Shown piece after piece: positions 35,209 through 44,476 of a DNA stretch of 64,000 nucleotides (positions are counted from its first letter, which is position 1; each line of letters starts with the position of its first letter). The translations under genes and the position numbers were made by a program. This DNA is from Rhodohalobacter sp. 614A. Lineage in GTDB: Bacteria; Bacteroidota; Rhodothermia; Balneolales; Balneolaceae. Below the pieces are notes generated by a model. The model did not search any database and was not told the DNA's origin. It saw nothing but the letters and a program-made list of their open reading frames with translations. The stretch spans positions 186,001 through 250,000 of the forward strand of contig NZ_JAKEDS010000004.1 of NCBI RefSeq assembly GCF_021462415.1, written 5' to 3'.

Positions 35209-35901
35209 ATGAACCTGCAGAAGCATTACGACCGAATGTGGGATGAAGCTTCAGGGAAGTTCAAAACGAAGCAGTTTGAAACGGACCCGATGATTGATTC
35301 TTCTGATGACGATCGATACGGCATCACATTGCTGGCCCGGCCTTCGGAGCAAGTCAAACAGAATATTTCGGAAATGTTGAACGAGATCAAGTCCGTTGCG
35401 CCGCTTCAGTATTATTATCCCCTGAGCGATCTTCATTTTACGGTTTTATCGGTGATCTCTTGTTATTCAGGTTTTTCACTTACAGACATTCAGTCTTCCC
35501 GCTATATCAATTTGATTGAATTGGTTACAACATCATTCTCACCATTTCGGATTCGGTTTCAAGGCATAACGGCTTCTCCATCCTGTATCATCGTGCAGGG
35601 ATTTCCGGAAGATGATTCGCTGAACGAACTTCGAACCAAACTGAGAGAACAATTTCGAACCTCCGATCTTCAAAACTCGATAGATCATCGCTATCTTTTG
35701 AAAACTGCTCATCTTACTTGTGTTCGTTTCAGAGAAGTGCCGGAAAATCCCGAGAAAGTTTTTTCATCTGTTTCCCAATTCCGGAACCGGGATTTTGGTA
35801 TTTCTAAAATTGACCGGCTGGAACTTGTTGGAAACGACTGGTATCAGCGAAAAGAAAAAACTACATTGCTGGATACATTCCACTTAACAAGTTCTGCCTG
35901 A
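35209..35901 (+). CDS. 2H phosphoesterase / 2'-5' RNA ligase-like protein
   Basis: The 230-residue protein has two H-x-[ST]-x motifs, LHFTVLSV (about residue 82) and AHLTCVRF (about residue 165), spaced as in the 2H superfamily. These proteins cleave or join 2'-5' or cyclic phosphodiester bonds in RNA or nucleotides. The substrate cannot be told from sequence. It is 6 bases before the DUF1801 gene, so both are probably in one transcript. Confidence 0.75.
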   Translation: MNLQKHYDRMWDEASGKFKTKQFETDPMIDSSDDDRYGITLLARPSEQVKQNISEMLNEIKSVAPLQYYYPLSDLHFTVLSVISCYSGFSLTDIQSSRYINLIELVTTSFSPFRIRFQGITASPSCIIVQGFPEDDSLNELRTKLREQFRTSDLQNSIDHRYLLKTAHLTCVRFREVPENPEKVFSSVSQFRNRDFGISKIDRLELVGNDWYQRKEKTTLLDTFHLTSSA

Positions 35902-35907
35902 CAAAAC

Positions 35908-36327
35908 ATGACGCCTTTTCAAAACCCAGCAGTTGAAAATAAATTCAGCAGTTATCCCGAAATTATTCGGCCACGACTTTTAAAATTACGGCAGATGATT
36001 TTTGAGACAGCCTCTGAAAATGAAACCGTTAACAAACTTGAGGAAACTCTGAGTTGGGGTGAGCCCAGCTATAAAACAAAAACCGGAAGTACGGTGCGAA
36101 TGGATTGGAAGAAATCACAACCGGATCAATATGCGATGTACTTTACATGCACCACAAGTTTGGTGGATACTTTCCGAAAATTGTACGGAGATAAACTACA
36201 GTTTGATGGAACCCGGGCTATTGTTTTCGACTTGTTGAAAGACATTCCCGAGCTGGAACTAAAACATTGCATATCCCTTGCACTTACCTATCACAATGTA
36301 AAACACCTGCCCATGTTGGGTGTTTAA
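35908..36327 (+). CDS. DUF1801 domain protein
   Basis: The 139-residue protein shows the DUF1801 pattern: an N-terminal helix pair (SYPEIIRPRLLKLRQMIFETA), EETLSWGEPSYKTKTGSTVRMDWK and a C-terminal HCISLALTYHNVK. The family has a small alpha/beta fold and unknown function. The gene lies in a run of small stand-alone proteins (HMA, 2H, DUF1801, VOC) on the plus strand with short gaps. Confidence 0.8.
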   Translation: MTPFQNPAVENKFSSYPEIIRPRLLKLRQMIFETASENETVNKLEETLSWGEPSYKTKTGSTVRMDWKKSQPDQYAMYFTCTTSLVDTFRKLYGDKLQFDGTRAIVFDLLKDIPELELKHCISLALTYHNVKHLPMLGV

Positions 36328-36353
36328 ATACGTATTCTCACAAATTCTAACTT

Positions 36354-36851
36354 ATGTCCGCCAATAACGATTACAAAATCCCGGCTCAAACCAGAATCGG
36401 GCATGTGCACCTCAAAGTATCCAACATTCAGGAATCTCTGGATTTCTATTGCGGTCTTCTTGGCTTCGAGTTGACGACAACTTATGGCTCTGACGCCGCT
36501 TTTATTTCTGCAGGAGGATATCATCATCACATTGGATTAAACACATGGCACAGTAAAAATGGCCCGCCGGCACCGCGTCATTCTACCGGACTTTTTCACA
36601 CCGCCATTCTTTATCCCACAAGAAAAGATCTGGCAATTGCTTTTCAGAGATTGCAGGATGCAAATTATCCGCTGAGTGGAGCGGCCGATCATGGTGTCTC
36701 CGAGGCCATTTATTTGGATGATCCTGATCAAAATGGTGTGGAATTGTATTGGGATCGCCCGAAAGATCAATGGCCTCAAAAACCGGATGGCTCTCTTGAA
36801 ATGTACACTCGCCCGCTGGATATTGCAGATTTGTTGGGTGAATTGGAGTGA
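36354..36851 (+). CDS. VOC family (glyoxalase/dioxygenase-like) protein
   Basis: The 165 residues include TRIGHVHLKVSNIQESLDFY and YHHHIGLNTWHSK in the first half and VSEAIYLDDPDQNGVELYWD in the second. The His and Glu residues mark the metal site of the vicinal oxygen chelate superfamily. It resembles the CatE-like extradiol dioxygenase/glyoxalase subgroup. Only one and a half modules are present, so it may be a dimer. The substrate is unknown. Confidence 0.85.
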   Translation: MSANNDYKIPAQTRIGHVHLKVSNIQESLDFYCGLLGFELTTTYGSDAAFISAGGYHHHIGLNTWHSKNGPPAPRHSTGLFHTAILYPTRKDLAIAFQRLQDANYPLSGAADHGVSEAIYLDDPDQNGVELYWDRPKDQWPQKPDGSLEMYTRPLDIADLLGELE

Positions 36852-36911
36852 ATTTCACTGATTGGCAAAGTTCTTACAACTTTTTTGATCTTTTTGTAAA
36901 TCAACAATTCT

Positions 36912-38543
36912 TTGCCATATTTCTTCAGCTCGAAAATCAACCAAAATACTTTGAAGTATTCTTCACTGACATTTCTCCTTGCATTGTTCTTCGTCTCGTG
37001 TACTTCTGACAGAAACCAATCCACATCTATCGCTTATCTGAAGCTGGATCGTTCCACATTAGTCCTTGAAGAAGTGGCCGGCAACTTGGGAATTCCATGG
37101 GATGTGGATGCATCCGTTCCCGGAGCTTTATGGTTTACGGAGCAGAGCGGTTCAGTCTATCGAATGGATCTGAAATCACTTGAGAAGGAAAAAGTTCTGG
37201 AAATCCCGGATGTGCTTTACAAAAAATCCTACGGACTTCTGGGGATGACGGTTCATCCCGAAGAAAAATCTGTGTTTCTACACTACACATTTCAATCAAA
37301 CAAAGATGACCTTCAACAAGCGGTACAATCGCGCTTAGTGAAGTATTCTTTTGATGGCGATTCGCTCATCAATCCGCAGATTTTATTAGACAGCATTCCC
37401 GGAAATACGTATCACAATGGTTCACGTTTGGCCATCTCTCCGGATGAAAAACTCTTCTTCTCGATGGGTGATGCCGGCCGGCCGAATCAAACACAAAACG
37501 ATTCAATTTTGGTTGGGAAAATCATGCAGTTCAACCTGGATGGATCCATTCCTGAAGATAATCCGATTCCCAAAAGCCCGATCTGGTCACGCGGCCATCG
37601 CAATCCCCAGGGGCTCGTTTTTTCTGATGACGGAACTTTTTACAGTACGGAACATGGTCCCAATAACGACGATGAAATCAACCTGGTTATAAAAGACGGA
37701 AATTATGGCTGGCCGGATGTTCAGGGATTTTGTGATCAGGATTTTGAACAGAACTTTTGTGCTGAATTTGAAATCAAAGAACCTCTGATGGCATGGACTC
37801 CAACGATAGCCATTGCCGGACTGGCAATTTTTGAGAATGAAACCATTCCTGAATGGAATCACAGCCTGATCACTGCGAATATGAAAGGCCGGGCATTACG
37901 GGTTTTAAATTTAAGTGATAGCGGTCAGGAGATCACTGAAGAACACATCTACCTGCAAAAAGAGTTTGGACGAATTCGGGATGTCTCTGTGGCATCAGAC
38001 GGGTCTGTCTATTTCACTACCAGCAATACCGACTGGCATCCACGCTTTCAACCCTGGATGTATGATGAGTTACCGGAAATGAATGACCGTATCATTCGTA
38101 TCCGGTCACTTACAGAAAATGAAACCCTAGATGATTCATTACCTTTTTTTACCGAAAACACTGAATCTCTTGATCTTCTGAGCGAAGACTGGAACCACCA
38201 GGTGGGTGAAGAAGAGTTTGCCGCAGGCCGGCAGTTGTATGTACAGCACTGCCAGATTTGTCACGGACCCGAAGGCCAGGGCTCGGCGGATATGTATCCC
38301 CCACTTTCTGAAACAGAATGGGTTACCGGTGACAAAGCCCGCTTGATTCGAACACTGCTTCTGGGCCTCTCTGAACCCATTGAAGTAAACGGCGAAATGT
38401 ATAACCAAGAAATGCCTGCCTTCCAACAACTGACGGATCAGGAAATTGCCGATGTTCTCACTTACATTCGCAATAGCTTTGGCAACTCATCCGGTGCTGT
38501 TATTCCCGGTGAAGTATTTGAAGAAAGAAAAAGCCTTCATTAG
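36912..38543 (+). CDS. PQQ-dependent sugar dehydrogenase fused to cytochrome c
   Basis: The 543 residues start with a lipoprotein signal (FFVSC, about residue 30). The body (about 50-400) has the six-bladed propeller pattern of glucose/sorbosone dehydrogenases: GNLGIPWDVD, ISPDEKLFFSMGDAG, WSRGHRNPQGLVFS and EHGPNNDDEINLV, with the His and Arg residues expected at the PQQ site. The C-terminal part (about 440-530) is a class I cytochrome c with haem motif CQICH and axial Met in QEMPAF. Sugar oxidation can thus pass electrons directly to a haem. No PQQ synthesis genes are in the window. Confidence 0.88.
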   Translation: MPYFFSSKINQNTLKYSSLTFLLALFFVSCTSDRNQSTSIAYLKLDRSTLVLEEVAGNLGIPWDVDASVPGALWFTEQSGSVYRMDLKSLEKEKVLEIPDVLYKKSYGLLGMTVHPEEKSVFLHYTFQSNKDDLQQAVQSRLVKYSFDGDSLINPQILLDSIPGNTYHNGSRLAISPDEKLFFSMGDAGRPNQTQNDSILVGKIMQFNLDGSIPEDNPIPKSPIWSRGHRNPQGLVFSDDGTFYSTEHGPNNDDEINLVIKDGNYGWPDVQGFCDQDFEQNFCAEFEIKEPLMAWTPTIAIAGLAIFENETIPEWNHSLITANMKGRALRVLNLSDSGQEITEEHIYLQKEFGRIRDVSVASDGSVYFTTSNTDWHPRFQPWMYDELPEMNDRIIRIRSLTENETLDDSLPFFTENTESLDLLSEDWNHQVGEEEFAAGRQLYVQHCQICHGPEGQGSADMYPPLSETEWVTGDKARLIRTLLLGLSEPIEVNGEMYNQEMPAFQQLTDQEIADVLTYIRNSFGNSSGAVIPGEVFEERKSLH

Positions 38544-38689
38544 ACTGATTTTCTTTACCCGTGTCGCCACCCTCGTTAGAAAATTGTAAAATATGCTTCA
38601 TTTCTTGTTTGGAATCTTTTTTATTACTAAATAAATCGGGTCTTAAAAAAGATTATCAATCATTAACCGGGCACTAAAAATTTAAAGCT

Positions 38690-39280
38690 ATGGGAAAAGA
38701 ATCCAGACTCATATCAGGTGGAGAAATCTATCAGACCGAACTAAAAAAAGTTGCAGAACATAAAGACTACAGGGGATCATTTTCAGAAATTTTCCAGGAA
38801 TACTGGAATACCTGTATCGAACCGGTACAATGGAGTCTTGTAAAGTCAAAAGAGAACGTCTTCAGGGGAATGCATCTGCATAAGCGCCATGATGAATATT
38901 TTTGCCTGCTCACAGGCCATTGTTTTCTCGGTTTAAAAGATATTCGGCCCGGCTCACCAACGGAAGGTGTGCACTCCTTATATGAATTGTTTGAGGAAGA
39001 CCTGGCGGCATTGGCTTTTCCCAAAGGTCTTTTACATGGTTGGTATTTCGATACTCCCTCCATTCATGTTCAGGCAGTTTCTGAAGCCTATGTGGATTAT
39101 GGAAAAGACGACAACTGGGGAGTCATCTGGAATGCACCAGACCTGGGTATTCCCTGGCCAATGGATGATGCAATTCTTTCTCAACGAGCCCAGGATTTCC
39201 CGACAGAAGCTGAACTCAAGGCCTCTTTAGGAGACTGGAAGCCTTTTGAAGAAGCTCGGGAAAAAATTCAAAAATCGTAA
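38690..39280 (+). CDS. dTDP-4-dehydrorhamnose 3,5-epimerase family protein
   Basis: The 196-residue cupin-fold protein has the RmlC-like blocks VFRGMHLHKRHDEYFCLLTG (putative base His), LAALAFPKGLLHGWYF and VQAVSEAYVDYGKDDNWGVIW. RmlC epimerises 4-keto sugars on dTDP. The spacing and DDNWGVIWNAPDLGIPWP near the end fit the family, but neighbouring rml genes are missing, so it may act on another nucleotide sugar. A short hairpin separates it from the convergent glycosyltransferase. Confidence 0.82.
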   Translation: MGKESRLISGGEIYQTELKKVAEHKDYRGSFSEIFQEYWNTCIEPVQWSLVKSKENVFRGMHLHKRHDEYFCLLTGHCFLGLKDIRPGSPTEGVHSLYELFEEDLAALAFPKGLLHGWYFDTPSIHVQAVSEAYVDYGKDDNWGVIWNAPDLGIPWPMDDAILSQRAQDFPTEAELKASLGDWKPFEEAREKIQKS

Positions 39281-39293
39281 TCTCTTTTAAATA

Positions 39294-39316
39294 TGGATGA
39301 ATTTAAGTCTCATCCA
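39294..39316. terminator. Short hairpin between convergent genes
   Basis: TGGATGA and TCATCCA form a 7-bp stem with a 9-base loop between the epimerase-like and glycosyltransferase genes. There is no clear T-run, so termination is only likely. Confidence 0.35.
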
Positions 39317-39320
39317 CCCT

Positions 39321-40211
39321 TTAAGTCTCTCTTCTGCCTGAGTTATTTTTCTTCAATCGTTCCAATAACTGAGAGGAAAGCTCTCTTAAATCGTATCCTT
39401 TTATCGAAATTAATGGAGTAGAAATGACTCGTAATCGCAATCGAAGCCGGTCATGCATCAATCCCTTTAAAGCTTCTTTTTTGATGGCTTCAATACCTTT
39501 TTCAGTTGAGATTTTTTCCGACCATCGTTTAAGTTCTTTTTCTCTTTCAGAAACGGGAACGCCGGGGAAATTCCCTCTTTTAAAATACAGCATGGTAGCT
39601 TCGTCATGTGAATATGCTTGGCACTGAGGATGAGCCAAAAACTGTTTCCACATGTACACATCTGTGTATTGACCTTCCGGAGTTGTCCGCCATCCATAGG
39701 GTAATTGTTGATAAAACGCCAGTGTATGGCCTACACTGGAAAGTGCTGCATTTCCCCGGTGCACAAACTTTTTGGGTGCTTCAGAAGCCGGACCAAAATA
39801 TTTGGAATAATTATCAAACATAACGCTGTGATCTTCCCGTACCCGGATAAATGCTGTAAATGCAAAATTGTACTTCTGAAGTAGAGAATACAGGGTTCCA
39901 ACATGGTTCGGCAGCATCAGGTCTCTGTCGCATATGTAACAAACGATTTCTCCTTTAGCTTCCTGAAGCGCCTGATGACGATAGACTTCTCCACGTCTTT
40001 CATGTTTGGGATGATCGAAAAACTTTATCCGGGAATCTTCGCTCTGAAGTTTTTGAACTACTTTCCTGGTCGCATCTGAAACACCGTCACCAATTACAAA
40101 AATCTCAATATCATCCAATGTTTGATGTTGGATACTGCCTATCGAATAAGGAAGCAATGGGCCTCTGTCTCTAGTTGTTGGAAGTACTACCGTTGCTTTT
40201 AACTTACTCAT
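39321..40211 (-). CDS. Family 2 glycosyltransferase
   Basis: The 296-residue GT-A fold protein starts VVLPTTRDRGPLLPYSIGSI and has IEIFVIGDGVSDAT and CYICDRDLMLPNHV. The DRD at about residue 95 is the nucleotide-sugar metal motif. No membrane helix is seen. Its start is 5 bases from the stop of the oxidoreductase gene upstream, so both are in one operon, probably for modification of a surface sugar. Confidence 0.85.
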   Translation of the reverse strand: MSKLKATVVLPTTRDRGPLLPYSIGSIQHQTLDDIEIFVIGDGVSDATRKVVQKLQSEDSRIKFFDHPKHERRGEVYRHQALQEAKGEIVCYICDRDLMLPNHVGTLYSLLQKYNFAFTAFIRVREDHSVMFDNYSKYFGPASEAPKKFVHRGNAALSSVGHTLAFYQQLPYGWRTTPEGQYTDVYMWKQFLAHPQCQAYSHDEATMLYFKRGNFPGVPVSEREKELKRWSEKISTEKGIEAIKKEALKGLMHDRLRLRLRVISTPLISIKGYDLRELSSQLLERLKKNNSGRRET

Positions 40212-40216
40212 ATCCG

Positions 40217-41128
40217 CTATTTTGCTAATTCAACAATGTCATGAATGGTTTTTATGACTTCGAGTCCGTCTTCAAAACTGCTTCGGGGAGTGGCACCGCC
40301 ATTCAAAAAATCCAGGAATTCCCGGATTTCAAATCTTAATGGAGGAGTTTTATCAAATTTTCTGAATTCGATTTCCATTTTTTTGGGATCACTTGCAGCA
40401 TCTCCGCGAACTATTTTGATGGCATCTACTTTCTCATCTTCAAGAATTGCAACGCCTTTTTCACAGTGAATCCTCACCTCTCTGACTTTCCGTTCATACC
40501 TGTTGGAAACTTCAAAAATACAATACGGATCGTCCCCGAGAAGTGCTACCAATCCTCTGATTATTCCATGATGACACTCTGCAATAGCTGATTTTGGATC
40601 CGGAATGTAACCTAAAACTGCCTTTGCAATGGTGATATCATGCGGCGAGAGATTCCATACGCTGTCGGTATCTGTCCGCGGACTCGTCCAGTTTGCCCGG
40701 GTTGACCTAACCCCCAGCACGTTCCCCAGCTCCTTGGACTGTGCAATATCCTTCAGCATTAAAATGCCGGGATGATACAACCAGATATGCATCAGGTAAA
40801 TATCATCATGAGAAAGCTCCCGAAGTGCCAGCGCATCTTCGAGGTTTGTTGTCAGGGGTTTTTCCAGGAAAACCGGGATATCAAGTCCAGCCAGTTTTTC
40901 GAGTACCGGTCGGTGAGTAGTAGAAGGAGTAGCAACAATTAATCCATCGAAATTATCATTCACCGAAGGTAATCCGTCTGAAAACTGAACGGCTCCAAGT
41001 TTGATGGCTGTATCTCGAAGAGCCGGATTCGTCTCAAACACGTGAACTTCAGAATTGAGGATTATAAGTTCTTTTAAAATATTTTGACCCCAAATTCCAC
41101 AGCCAACAAGAGCAATTTTTTTATTCAT
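40217..41128 (-). CDS. Gfo/Idh/MocA family oxidoreductase
   Basis: The 303-residue NAD(P)-dependent enzyme has the Rossmann motif ALVGCGIWGQNILKELI at the N-terminus, VATPSTTHRPVL and FLEKPLTTN (the conserved EKP), and a C-terminal alpha/beta domain. Such enzymes oxidise or reduce sugars, often nucleotide sugars. Co-transcription with the glycosyltransferase downstream, and the epimerase-like gene nearby, suggest a nucleotide-sugar modification route. Confidence 0.85.
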   Translation of the reverse strand: MNKKIALVGCGIWGQNILKELIILNSEVHVFETNPALRDTAIKLGAVQFSDGLPSVNDNFDGLIVATPSTTHRPVLEKLAGLDIPVFLEKPLTTNLEDALALRELSHDDIYLMHIWLYHPGILMLKDIAQSKELGNVLGVRSTRANWTSPRTDTDSVWNLSPHDITIAKAVLGYIPDPKSAIAECHHGIIRGLVALLGDDPYCIFEVSNRYERKVREVRIHCEKGVAILEDEKVDAIKIVRGDAASDPKKMEIEFRKFDKTPPLRFEIREFLDFLNGGATPRSSFEDGLEVIKTIHDIVELAK

Positions 41129-41187
41129 AGACCCGAACTCTGTTTGAGTATGATCAAAAATTATTTGATTATAATACTACTAAATTA

Positions 41188-41562
41188 ATGGTTATGAAAA
41201 ATATGCTAACAACCCGGAAAATTTTTCTGATCGTATTTTTCTCTTTACAAATTGCAGGGATTTTGGTGGGACGGTTCACAAAAACAAAATTCTTCTGTTG
41301 GGCACCGTATGATGAAATCTCATTTTATGATATAGATGTTACAGTTGATGGAGTGGAATTAGGTAAGGATGAAATTACAGATAGATACCGAAAGCCGGGA
41401 TATGGACGTGAAAACAGAAGCATTCATAATCTCATTTCCATTATAAGGCAATACGAAACCACCTATGGGAAAGAAGATAATGCTATTGTTGAATTATCCT
41501 TTATAACAAACGGACACAGTGAAAAAATATGGATCTGGCCTGAAGACAAGATTATTCCATAA
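41188..41562 (+). CDS. Membrane-anchored protein of unknown function
   Basis: The 124 residues have one N-terminal hydrophobic helix (about 11-28) and then a soluble domain with YDEISFYDIDVTVDGVELG and RSIHNLISIIRQYE. I do not recognise a family. It overlaps the next membrane-protein gene by 44 bases, so the two are likely produced together and may form a complex. Confidence 0.65.
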   Translation: MVMKNMLTTRKIFLIVFFSLQIAGILVGRFTKTKFFCWAPYDEISFYDIDVTVDGVELGKDEITDRYRKPGYGRENRSIHNLISIIRQYETTYGKEDNAIVELSFITNGHSEKIWIWPEDKIIP

Positions 41563-42529
41563 ACCTGAACTTCCCGGAAGAATAATAGTTGCACTAAAAG
41601 CACTCATTCTCTTTGTCATTATTATTCAGCTCCGTTTTTTAGCGGCTCCCTTATTCAACCTTCCGTATCTGCCCTTCCTACATTTTTTAGATGTATTGCC
41701 GCCGCTTTTTTACACCGTTACTTCTGTTATTCTGATTTTTTCTTGTCTGCTAATTCTTTTAAATATTGGCAATTATTTAACTCTGAGCCTGATATCAGGA
41801 TTAATCATTCTGTTTTACATTCTTTCCTCCAAACCAATGTTTGGAAATTCAACAACATTTATCGCGAGTCTCCTGGTATTGATTGGACTCTACAAGGACC
41901 AATCCACCCTTTTTCGCATTCAAATATCTCTTCTTTATCTCGGAGCGGCCATCAATAAAATATTTACGTCAGACTGGTGGAATGGAATGTATTTCGATTT
42001 CTTTCTCAGAGATGTTCTTGATGTTGGAGTGTATCAATCATGGATTTCTGCAGAAAATATGACGGTGGCGAAGGGTTTGGGTATCATGACCATTTTCACA
42101 GAGTTTCTTCTTGGAATCATCGTGTTAATTCCCAAACGAACCCGGCTCACAATATTGCTTGGTTTGATTTTTCATGGCGGGATGCTGGTAATTACATCCG
42201 GTCAACTATCCGTTCGATTTTTATATATCATGAGTGCAGCATTTCTGTTGATTTCAAATGTAGAAATTAAACCCATACATCTGGCACATCGGTCAAAGTT
42301 ACTGTCCAACTTTCTGTATTACATGGATTTATCGGATTCATTGGTCTTAACCGAAAGCAAAGAAAGAGCATTTACGATTACCATCAATGAGGTTAAATAC
42401 ACGAGATGGAATGCGTTAGGAAAGTTAATCTCCAGCAGTCAATTTTTGCTCTCTTTCTATTTTTTATTCATCCTTTCTTATATGGTTGCTCCAATTCTGG
42501 CAAATAAACTCATCCTTCCCCTATTTTAA
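41519..42529 (+). CDS. HTTM-like polytopic membrane protein
   Basis: The 336 residues have about eight to nine hydrophobic segments and no signal peptide. The segment LLYLGAAINKIFTSDWWNGMYFDFF resembles the horizontally transferred transmembrane (HTTM) domain related to vitamin K-dependent gamma-carboxylase. The start is GTG inside the preceding gene. Without the C-terminal lumenal domain the carboxylase function cannot be assumed. Position next to the small anchored protein suggests a two-component membrane unit. Confidence 0.6.
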   Translation: MKKYGSGLKTRLFHKPELPGRIIVALKALILFVIIIQLRFLAAPLFNLPYLPFLHFLDVLPPLFYTVTSVILIFSCLLILLNIGNYLTLSLISGLIILFYILSSKPMFGNSTTFIASLLVLIGLYKDQSTLFRIQISLLYLGAAINKIFTSDWWNGMYFDFFLRDVLDVGVYQSWISAENMTVAKGLGIMTIFTEFLLGIIVLIPKRTRLTILLGLIFHGGMLVITSGQLSVRFLYIMSAAFLLISNVEIKPIHLAHRSKLLSNFLYYMDLSDSLVLTESKERAFTITINEVKYTRWNALGKLISSSQFLLSFYFLFILSYMVAPILANKLILPLF

Positions 42530-42635
42530 TCTACATTAGTTATCTAATTATGTAATCACGAATATCTGCGGAAGAGTTATATTTCTATTTGAAGAACATT
42601 GAGCTCACCAAAAAAACATTTTAGCCAAGAGAAAT

Positions 42636-43388
42636 ATGATATCGAGAGAACAACATATTGCAAACCTGCAGCAAACAGAAGACTGGATTTCTTACCTGGA
42701 AAAACATTCAGGCTTGCCCGGTCCAAGAAGTAATCTCGAACTGTTGGCAGTAGTCATGGATACCGGCGATGAAGCTTTTTTTAAAACATGTCTTGCGTAT
42801 AATGAAACGGTTGCCCCAACAAACACGCCGGGAGAATTTGTGGCCGCCTGCGGCACTGCCGGACTTGGTAAACTCATTTGTGAAGGAAAATCCGATTACT
42901 GGCAGATATTGAGAAATCTTGCAAGCGATTCACGCTGGCGGATTCGAGAAGGTGTTGCTTTTGCTTTACAGAGAATCGGCCAAAATGATTTCATTTCTTT
43001 GATTGAAAATCTTCGAAAATGGTCAACCGGCAATCCTTATGAGAAGAGAGCCGTTGTTGCGGGACTATGTGAACCGGTTCTTCTGAAGGATCTCCACCAA
43101 GCTCAAACTGTACTGGATATCATCCAACAAATCATTGTATCCATCAAGACAATTCCTGATCGAAAAAACGAACCGTTCAGGGTTTTGAAAAAAGGTTTGG
43201 GATATGGACTCAGCGTTGCAATGGCTGCATGTCCCGCCAAAGGAAAAGAACTTTTTGAGAGTTTGTTGAATGAAAATGATCCGGATATTCGATGGATCCT
43301 CAAAGAAAATCTCAAGAAAAACAGGCTTGTAAAAATGGATCCGGAGTGGACGGTTGCTATGAAAAACATTGCGTCTGCCGGTTCATAG
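42636..43388 (+). CDS. HEAT-repeat protein
   Basis: The 250-residue protein is all helical in appearance, with HEAT-like pairs such as WQILRNLASDSRWRIREGVAFALQR and ELFESLLNENDPDIRWILKENLKK. The second half resembles AlkD-type HEAT proteins, but the glycosylase pocket residues cannot be confirmed, so I leave the function open. It stands alone, about 105 bases after the HTTM-like gene. Confidence 0.7.
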   Translation: MISREQHIANLQQTEDWISYLEKHSGLPGPRSNLELLAVVMDTGDEAFFKTCLAYNETVAPTNTPGEFVAACGTAGLGKLICEGKSDYWQILRNLASDSRWRIREGVAFALQRIGQNDFISLIENLRKWSTGNPYEKRAVVAGLCEPVLLKDLHQAQTVLDIIQQIIVSIKTIPDRKNEPFRVLKKGLGYGLSVAMAACPAKGKELFESLLNENDPDIRWILKENLKKNRLVKMDPEWTVAMKNIASAGS

Positions 43389-43558
43389 TTATTTGCAAAG
43401 TTAAATCGATTTGCGGATCATGTTTTTAAGCGTACTGAATATCAATCATAACAACTGCTAAATCTGAAACAGCTGTTTTGGTCATTTGTCTTTCCGCTGA
43501 TTCTCATAAACGGTTCGAGCCAAAGCAGAAACGTCTTCCAAGCAATCAATTTCATAAC

Positions 43559-44452
43559 ATGATTCGATCTACTCTCTACACTATTGTACTTGTTCTGATC
43601 TCAAGCTTTTCGCTTCATGCACAACGTTCTGTTATTGCTGATGGAGCTGAACTCACGCTAATATCCGATCAATTCAGTTTTACGGAAGGACCTGCTGCCG
43701 ATTCCAAAGGAAACATTTATTTCACCGATCAGCCCAATAACGACATTTGGATTTACACTACAGAAGGCGAATTGAACTTGTTTATGGATGAATCCGGTCG
43801 CGCAAACGGACTCTACTTTGATGATAACGGAAATCTGCTGGCATGTGCTGATGAAAAAAGTGAACTTTGGTCGATTACTCCTTACATGGAAGTTGAGGTT
43901 TTAGTGGATGGATACAACGGAAAACGTCTCAACGGACCGAATGATCTCTGGCCTGACCTGAAAGGCGGTATTTATTTTACCGATCCTTATTACCAGCGCG
44001 ATTATTGGGAACGAACCGAAAAAGACATTGAAGAAGAAAGAGTTTATTACCTCACTCCTGATCGTAAAAATCTGGTGATTGTAGCTGATGACTTAGTTCA
44101 ACCCAATGGAATCATCGGAACTCCGGATGGAAAAACTCTTTATGTGGCTGATATCGGCGATGGAAAAACCTATTCCTATTCCATCAATGAAGATGGATCT
44201 CTATCCAATAAAACCCTTTTTACTGAAATGGGATCGGATGGCGTGACGCTTGATGAACAGGAAAATCTCTACCTCACAGGAAAAGGAGTATTCGTATTCA
44301 ACAAAAATGGAGAACAAATTGAACACATTCCCGTTCCCCAAAACTGGACAGCCAATGTTACGTTTGGTGGAGAGGATAATCAGACATTATTCATCACAGC
44401 CAGTACAGCCGTTTATACGTTGAAGATGAAAGTAAAAGGCATCAAAAAGTAA
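43559..44452 (+). CDS. SMP-30/gluconolactonase-like secreted protein
   Basis: I place the start at the ATG at 43559 (297 residues), because it opens a clear signal peptide (MIRSTLYTIVLVLISSFSLH then AQR). The upstream GTG at 43478 would bury it. The propeller blocks are FTEGPAADSKGNIYFTDQP, RLNGPNDLWPDLKGGIYFTD and QPNGIIGTPDGKTLYVAD. Glu, Asn and Asp in these are the calcium/metal ligands of SMP-30 lactonases. It probably opens sugar lactones in the periplasm, which fits the sugar dehydrogenase upstream. Confidence 0.85.
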   Translation: MIRSTLYTIVLVLISSFSLHAQRSVIADGAELTLISDQFSFTEGPAADSKGNIYFTDQPNNDIWIYTTEGELNLFMDESGRANGLYFDDNGNLLACADEKSELWSITPYMEVEVLVDGYNGKRLNGPNDLWPDLKGGIYFTDPYYQRDYWERTEKDIEEERVYYLTPDRKNLVIVADDLVQPNGIIGTPDGKTLYVADIGDGKTYSYSINEDGSLSNKTLFTEMGSDGVTLDEQENLYLTGKGVFVFNKNGEQIEHIPVPQNWTANVTFGGEDNQTLFITASTAVYTLKMKVKGIKK

Positions 44453-44476
44453 TACCCATTGAGAAGAATAAACACG

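Noticed and set aside
41519-42529. Vitamin K-dependent gamma-carboxylase
   Set aside because: Only the membrane part resembles it; no carboxylase domain is present.
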